NCBI GenBank assembly: GCA_026874595.1
Contig: CM049307.1
Span: forward strand, 55,757,870 to 55,821,869
From: Sipunculus nudus
Lineage: Eukaryota; Annelida; Sipuncula; Golfingiida; Sipunculidae
DNA length: 64,000 nt
Reading direction: 5' to 3'
Each line of letters opens with the position of its first letter. Position 1 is the first letter of the stretch. The notes under the pieces were generated by a model. It ran no database searches and was not told the DNA's origin. It was given only the letters and a program-made list of their open reading frames with translations. Below, piece after piece: positions 60,957 through 64,000 of this stretch. The translations under genes and the position numbers were made by a program.

Positions 60957-61723
60957 TTTGCCGAAGAAGAGGAACAAGTGGTGGTGAATAAGTCACATAT
61001 TTCGGCAAATACTTCAGCTGTTCACCACTCAAGGCCGACGCCGTCGTCCTCCTCCACGTCGTTGCCACTGGCACCAGTCTTGTGGGCCGCAGCTCAAATG
61101 GAGGAGAAAGACCGGAATGAAAGTGCACAGAGCATTTTAGAGGAGCATTGCTCGAGAATTTGGGACAATTCCGCGGGGCAAACACCCAGCAGGTCCCCTG
61201 GCCGCCATTCCCCCGGCTCAAAATCACCAGAACGTTTCCGTCGTGCACCTGCATCGGCTACTAGTTTGCCTGGTACTTTGTATCCTAAATCACACCACCA
61301 CAAAAGAAAGGACAGGGAATATACATCCACGCTTTCGTTTGATAGTGGGATGGGTGATGAGCGGTCGGGAGTGTTCTTTGACCATTACGAGAGCCGCCAT
61401 AAACATGTCCACCACCATCATCACCATCATCATGTGAGTAAAGATACAAAGACAAAACAACAAATTGAGATAGAAGCGCAGCGTAACACAATATATTACT
61501 TATCAAAAGATACTGTGTCTGGAAGGACGATGTTTGAAAGCCATAATACCTCAGGGAATCGCGAGGATGTGCGTGCGTGGCAAAGGGACAGCAAGCGCTC
61601 AGGTGGTCACCCCAAGCGGGGTTCGGACTCCAACAGCAGTGTTATTGACAGTGGGGTGAGCTTACCCTTTGACAGACCGTCTGCCTTGAATGTGCCAAAC
61701 CTGCAGGACCCTAACAACGAAAA
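60957..61723 (+). CDS. Axin: Axin coding exon: beta-catenin-binding helix, Ser/Pro cluster, polyHis
   Basis: The acceptor CCCCCACAG ends at 60956; reading starts in phase 0 with TTT and runs 255 codons plus two bases (residues 455-709) to GAA AA|GTGAGT. Residues about 508-524, ESAQSILEEHCSRIW, match the vertebrate beta-catenin-binding helix ENPESILDEHVQRVL, which docks on armadillo repeats 3-4. It is followed by TPSRSPGRHSPGSKSPE (529-545), corresponding to the SP-rich GSK3-phosphorylated stretch. A His-rich run including eight consecutive His (606-613) and QQIEIEAQRN matches the vertebrate HHHRHVHHH...EQVEAEA region. The remaining C-terminal 80 residues are Ser-rich and less conserved. An acidic run (AEEEEQ) opens the exon. 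Exons for the C-terminal KIMQWI-like block and the DIX polymerisation domain are expected to the right of the window. Confidence 0.96.
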
Positions 61724-62283
61724 GTGAGTAGTCATAATGATTTCTCCATTGTCACCAAAAAATGCTATGTTATTGGAATTTAATTTAAAATTACCAGAGA
61801 ATGATGAAGGTAAGTTTTCACATATGGGAATATCTAATTATTCATTAATGCAAAAATTAACACTTTGTTTACTGCCACCCAAGTAACAATGATTTATATT
61901 CTGAAACCTTGTGAAGACTAGTTTACAATACTGGCTCTGGGACCAAATCCACTTTTTGTAATAATGGGGTGGTCATGAAACAGGAGTGGTCATTAATCAG
62001 TGTTTCACTGGAGATATATTATGAAAACATACCTTGCATAATGGAATAAGTTTTTATTCTTGAACATTGCACTACACAAGTGATGTCAGTTGAACATTTA
62101 GTGCTTGGTAAACATTTACAAGCGGTCATTTGTTAGTTTTGTAAACCTCCTTGGGTCAGCTTATAGAACATGCCTGTGTAGGTTAAAGTGTTTTCCACCA
62201 TGTTGGTTTGGCTATTTGTCAAAGTATAGATAGAGAAGAGTGTGCATGAACTGAATATTTGTAGTGTTAAAGTAAAGTCTTAA

Positions 62284-62621
62284 GGCCAAAATAAAAAAAA
62301 GGTATGGTTCTCAGGCATTTTTTTTCAGAAATCAGTGCGGGCGGGCGGTTTTTTTATTCTTAATTTTTTTGTATGTTTCGATGAAAATGTCAAATAATAA
62401 GGGAAAAGCATGATAATAACAGAATTTTTTTGGCTAAACAAGTCAAAGCACTAAATGACAAAGGAAATTGTATGATTTTATCTACTTGAAAGAAATGTCC
62501 GAGCGGCTGCAGCTCAAATTTGGTAAGTTTCTATTGAAAATCAAAATAAAAATTTTTGATGTGGGGGTTTAAAATTAATGCGGGCGGTGCCTGAGAACCA
62601 TACCTTTTATTTTTTTTGGCC
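62284..62621. mobile_element. Harbinger-like MITE, copy B
   Basis: A 338-bp element, GGCC...GGCC, flanked by TAA (62281-62283 and 62622-62624). It is co-linear with copy A at 50855-51193 over its whole length, including TTTTTGTATGTTTCGAT, AGGGAAAAGCATGA and GATG(C/T)GGGGGTTTAAAATT. Non-autonomous; inserted 560 bp downstream of an Axin exon. Confidence 0.88.
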
Positions 62622-62995
62622 TAATAATTTCTTTGTATTTCACAAAAAAGGTTTTAACAGAAAAAAAAGTTGTGGTGGGTGGAAGGTACATCTTCATTGG
62701 CCTTCTAAAAAAAAACAAATATTTTAAACATTATATTTATTTATATTCTGAAATAAAATTACTCAGAAAAACACAAACATAAAAACAAAATTGCCAGTAA
62801 CAGAACTGGTGTTCGAATTTCCCACAATCTGGAAATGCCTAGCCCACTTACTTTTCACTAACCACATCAGCATTCCTTTTATTAAAAAAACATTTAAAGC
62901 TCTACTGGTCTTCAGCGCACAGTTAACACGAAACACTCAGAGGGTGTCGGGGTAGAGCACATCTCTTTGCCATCGCTGAACATTTTAGAGTCATG

Positions 62996-63268
62996 CTAAG
63001 GTCTTTTTTGAATGTCCTTAACAATGTGTATAATAGGATTCACCTCTTTCATAATGAACACATGCATTTCCATTTCACCATTAACACTAAAATGTTTAAA
63101 TATTGATCTGGGAATCCCCATGTCCATAGTCAACAATTTATAACTCGACCTTGGGCCAAGGGCCTCTGGATTTTCTCGTAATTTCAAATTATCTTTTAAT
63201 GTGAAAATGGGATCCTGAATATCTAAGCACCATTTCTTACGGATATTACTTTGAATAATCCTTTTATA
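62996..63268 (-). pseudogene. Unrecognised protein-like open frame (possible gene relic)
   Basis: On the minus strand, 90 codons stay open between a TAA (63271-63269) and a TAG (62998-62996). Peptide segments such as KLRENPEALGPRSSYKLL, GIPRSIFKHF and GEMEMHVFIMKEV have balanced, non-repetitive composition unlike other chance frames in this window. The first ATG (63187) leaves 63 residues. There is no splice acceptor that I trust, no recognised domain, and the surrounding DNA is intronic. It could be a decayed retrocopy or transposon fragment, an exon of an antisense gene, or chance. Confidence 0.25.
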
Positions 63269-64000
63269 TTAAATAAGTGTAGGACCACGCCCTTCTTCTG
63301 TGTTTGATCAAAAGACATTTTCCTCTAATCTGATGTTACTTCAAAGCATGTTACTTGTTTCATTTTACTGCAAAGGCTTGTTTCTGATGTAAAAAGTTTC
63401 CCTTTAATCTTGGGAGATCTTCATGTTGAGTAATTCATTCATTTTGGCTGTTGTCACTCCATGCAGAAGATTGTTTTTACATAGAAAGGGTTCTTGTCCT
63501 CGATTTTTTTTTTTAATTAAGAGATTTTCAAGGGTCACATATATATTAGGTTTATACTGTTTATGTCAAACAGATCATGCAAGTTATTTCATGAAAATCA
63601 ACCAGTTGTTCTTAGAAAATTTACAAAAATTTATTCAGAAAAGTTATTTGCTTAACCAAATGAATGACCTGACATTGATTTTGAGAACATTTGCTTTTGA
63701 TTTTTCAAATTTTTGAAATTTTCAATTTCTCAGGTCTTTTAAAACTCAATATACGAAATCATTTTGGCCTGAGTCTTTGAGGTGGTTAATGAAAAGCTAA
63801 ACAAATATGTCCACAAGAAATATCATGTATCTCTTCTCAACATAACAGTGAGCGTACCTTACACAACAGTGAACTGTAAAAAAAAATCTTGCGCAAGTCT
63901 TGGTGTACTTTAGATCATTGTATAATAAGTAATGAAACAAATATATAAATATTACAGCTCAGAACACTTCTACTAAATTGAGTTTACCATAGACAATTGA

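Larger units (their letters stand above)
61724..64000 (+). other. Axin intron 6, 5' part
   Basis: Begins with GTGAGT and continues past the window edge. It carries a Harbinger-like MITE and an unrecognised minus-strand open frame. Otherwise AT-rich with nothing recognised. Confidence 0.8.

Noticed and set aside
61094-61506. Minus-strand open frames opposite the last Axin exon
   Set aside because: Antisense shadows of a well-supported coding exon.

Overview
This is animal nuclear DNA. Coding exons are short, widely spaced and bounded by GT/AG splice sites. More than 90% of the window is intronic or intergenic, AT-rich, and full of microsatellites and small DNA transposons. The single Axin gene, the protein sequence and the repeat style (short TA-target-site MITEs, an element with internal 180-bp monomers, limpet/bivalve-like dispersed repeats) suggest a lophotrochozoan, most likely a mollusc. 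That placement is inference.

Two genes are supported. At the left edge, on the minus strand, is the first coding exon of a Sar1/Arf-family small GTPase (150-297, P-loop GLDNAGKT). The rest of it lies outside the window. From about 14.5 kb to the right edge, on the plus strand, runs Axin, the scaffold of the beta-catenin destruction complex. Five coding exons can be placed to the base with fully consistent splice phases: 19800-20776 (tankyrase-binding motif and RGS domain), 42408-42551, 55298-55409, 56621-56749 (GSK3-binding helix) and 60957-61723 (beta-catenin-binding helix, Ser/Pro cluster, polyhistidine). They encode about 709 residues. The C-terminal exons with the DIX domain lie beyond the window. 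A non-coding first exon and promoter probably lie at 14.5-14.9 kb (inverted CCAAT box, CRE, two TCF-like sites).

Region by region: 0.3-13.5 kb is intergenic and holds microsatellites, foldback repeats, two related tandem arrays (7.8-8.2 and 9.1-10.0 kb) and two copies of a dispersed repeat. 13.5-14.9 kb is the presumed Axin promoter region. Intron 1 (to 19.7 kb) has a TA-flanked MITE. Intron 2 (21.6 kb) has a Helitron-like element with seven monomers of about 180 bp, and TCF-site-rich islands. Intron 3 (12.7 kb) has a 1.3-kb TIR element, a Harbinger-like MITE and several TCF-rich islands. Intron 5 carries a roughly 50-bp satellite with higher-order structure. Intron 6 has a second copy of the Harbinger-like MITE and an unrecognised 90-codon open frame.

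The most interesting signal is regulatory. The TCF/LEF core CTTTGAT (either strand) occurs about 42 times by eye, where roughly 14 would be expected at an assumed 36% GC. The stricter CCTTTGAT[C/G] occurs 12 times where about 1 is expected. The sites cluster in GC-richer, non-coding islands of the Axin promoter and introns. Because Axin antagonises beta-catenin/TCF signalling, this reads as a distributed Wnt negative-feedback circuit like that of vertebrate Axin2, here in the single Axin of an invertebrate.
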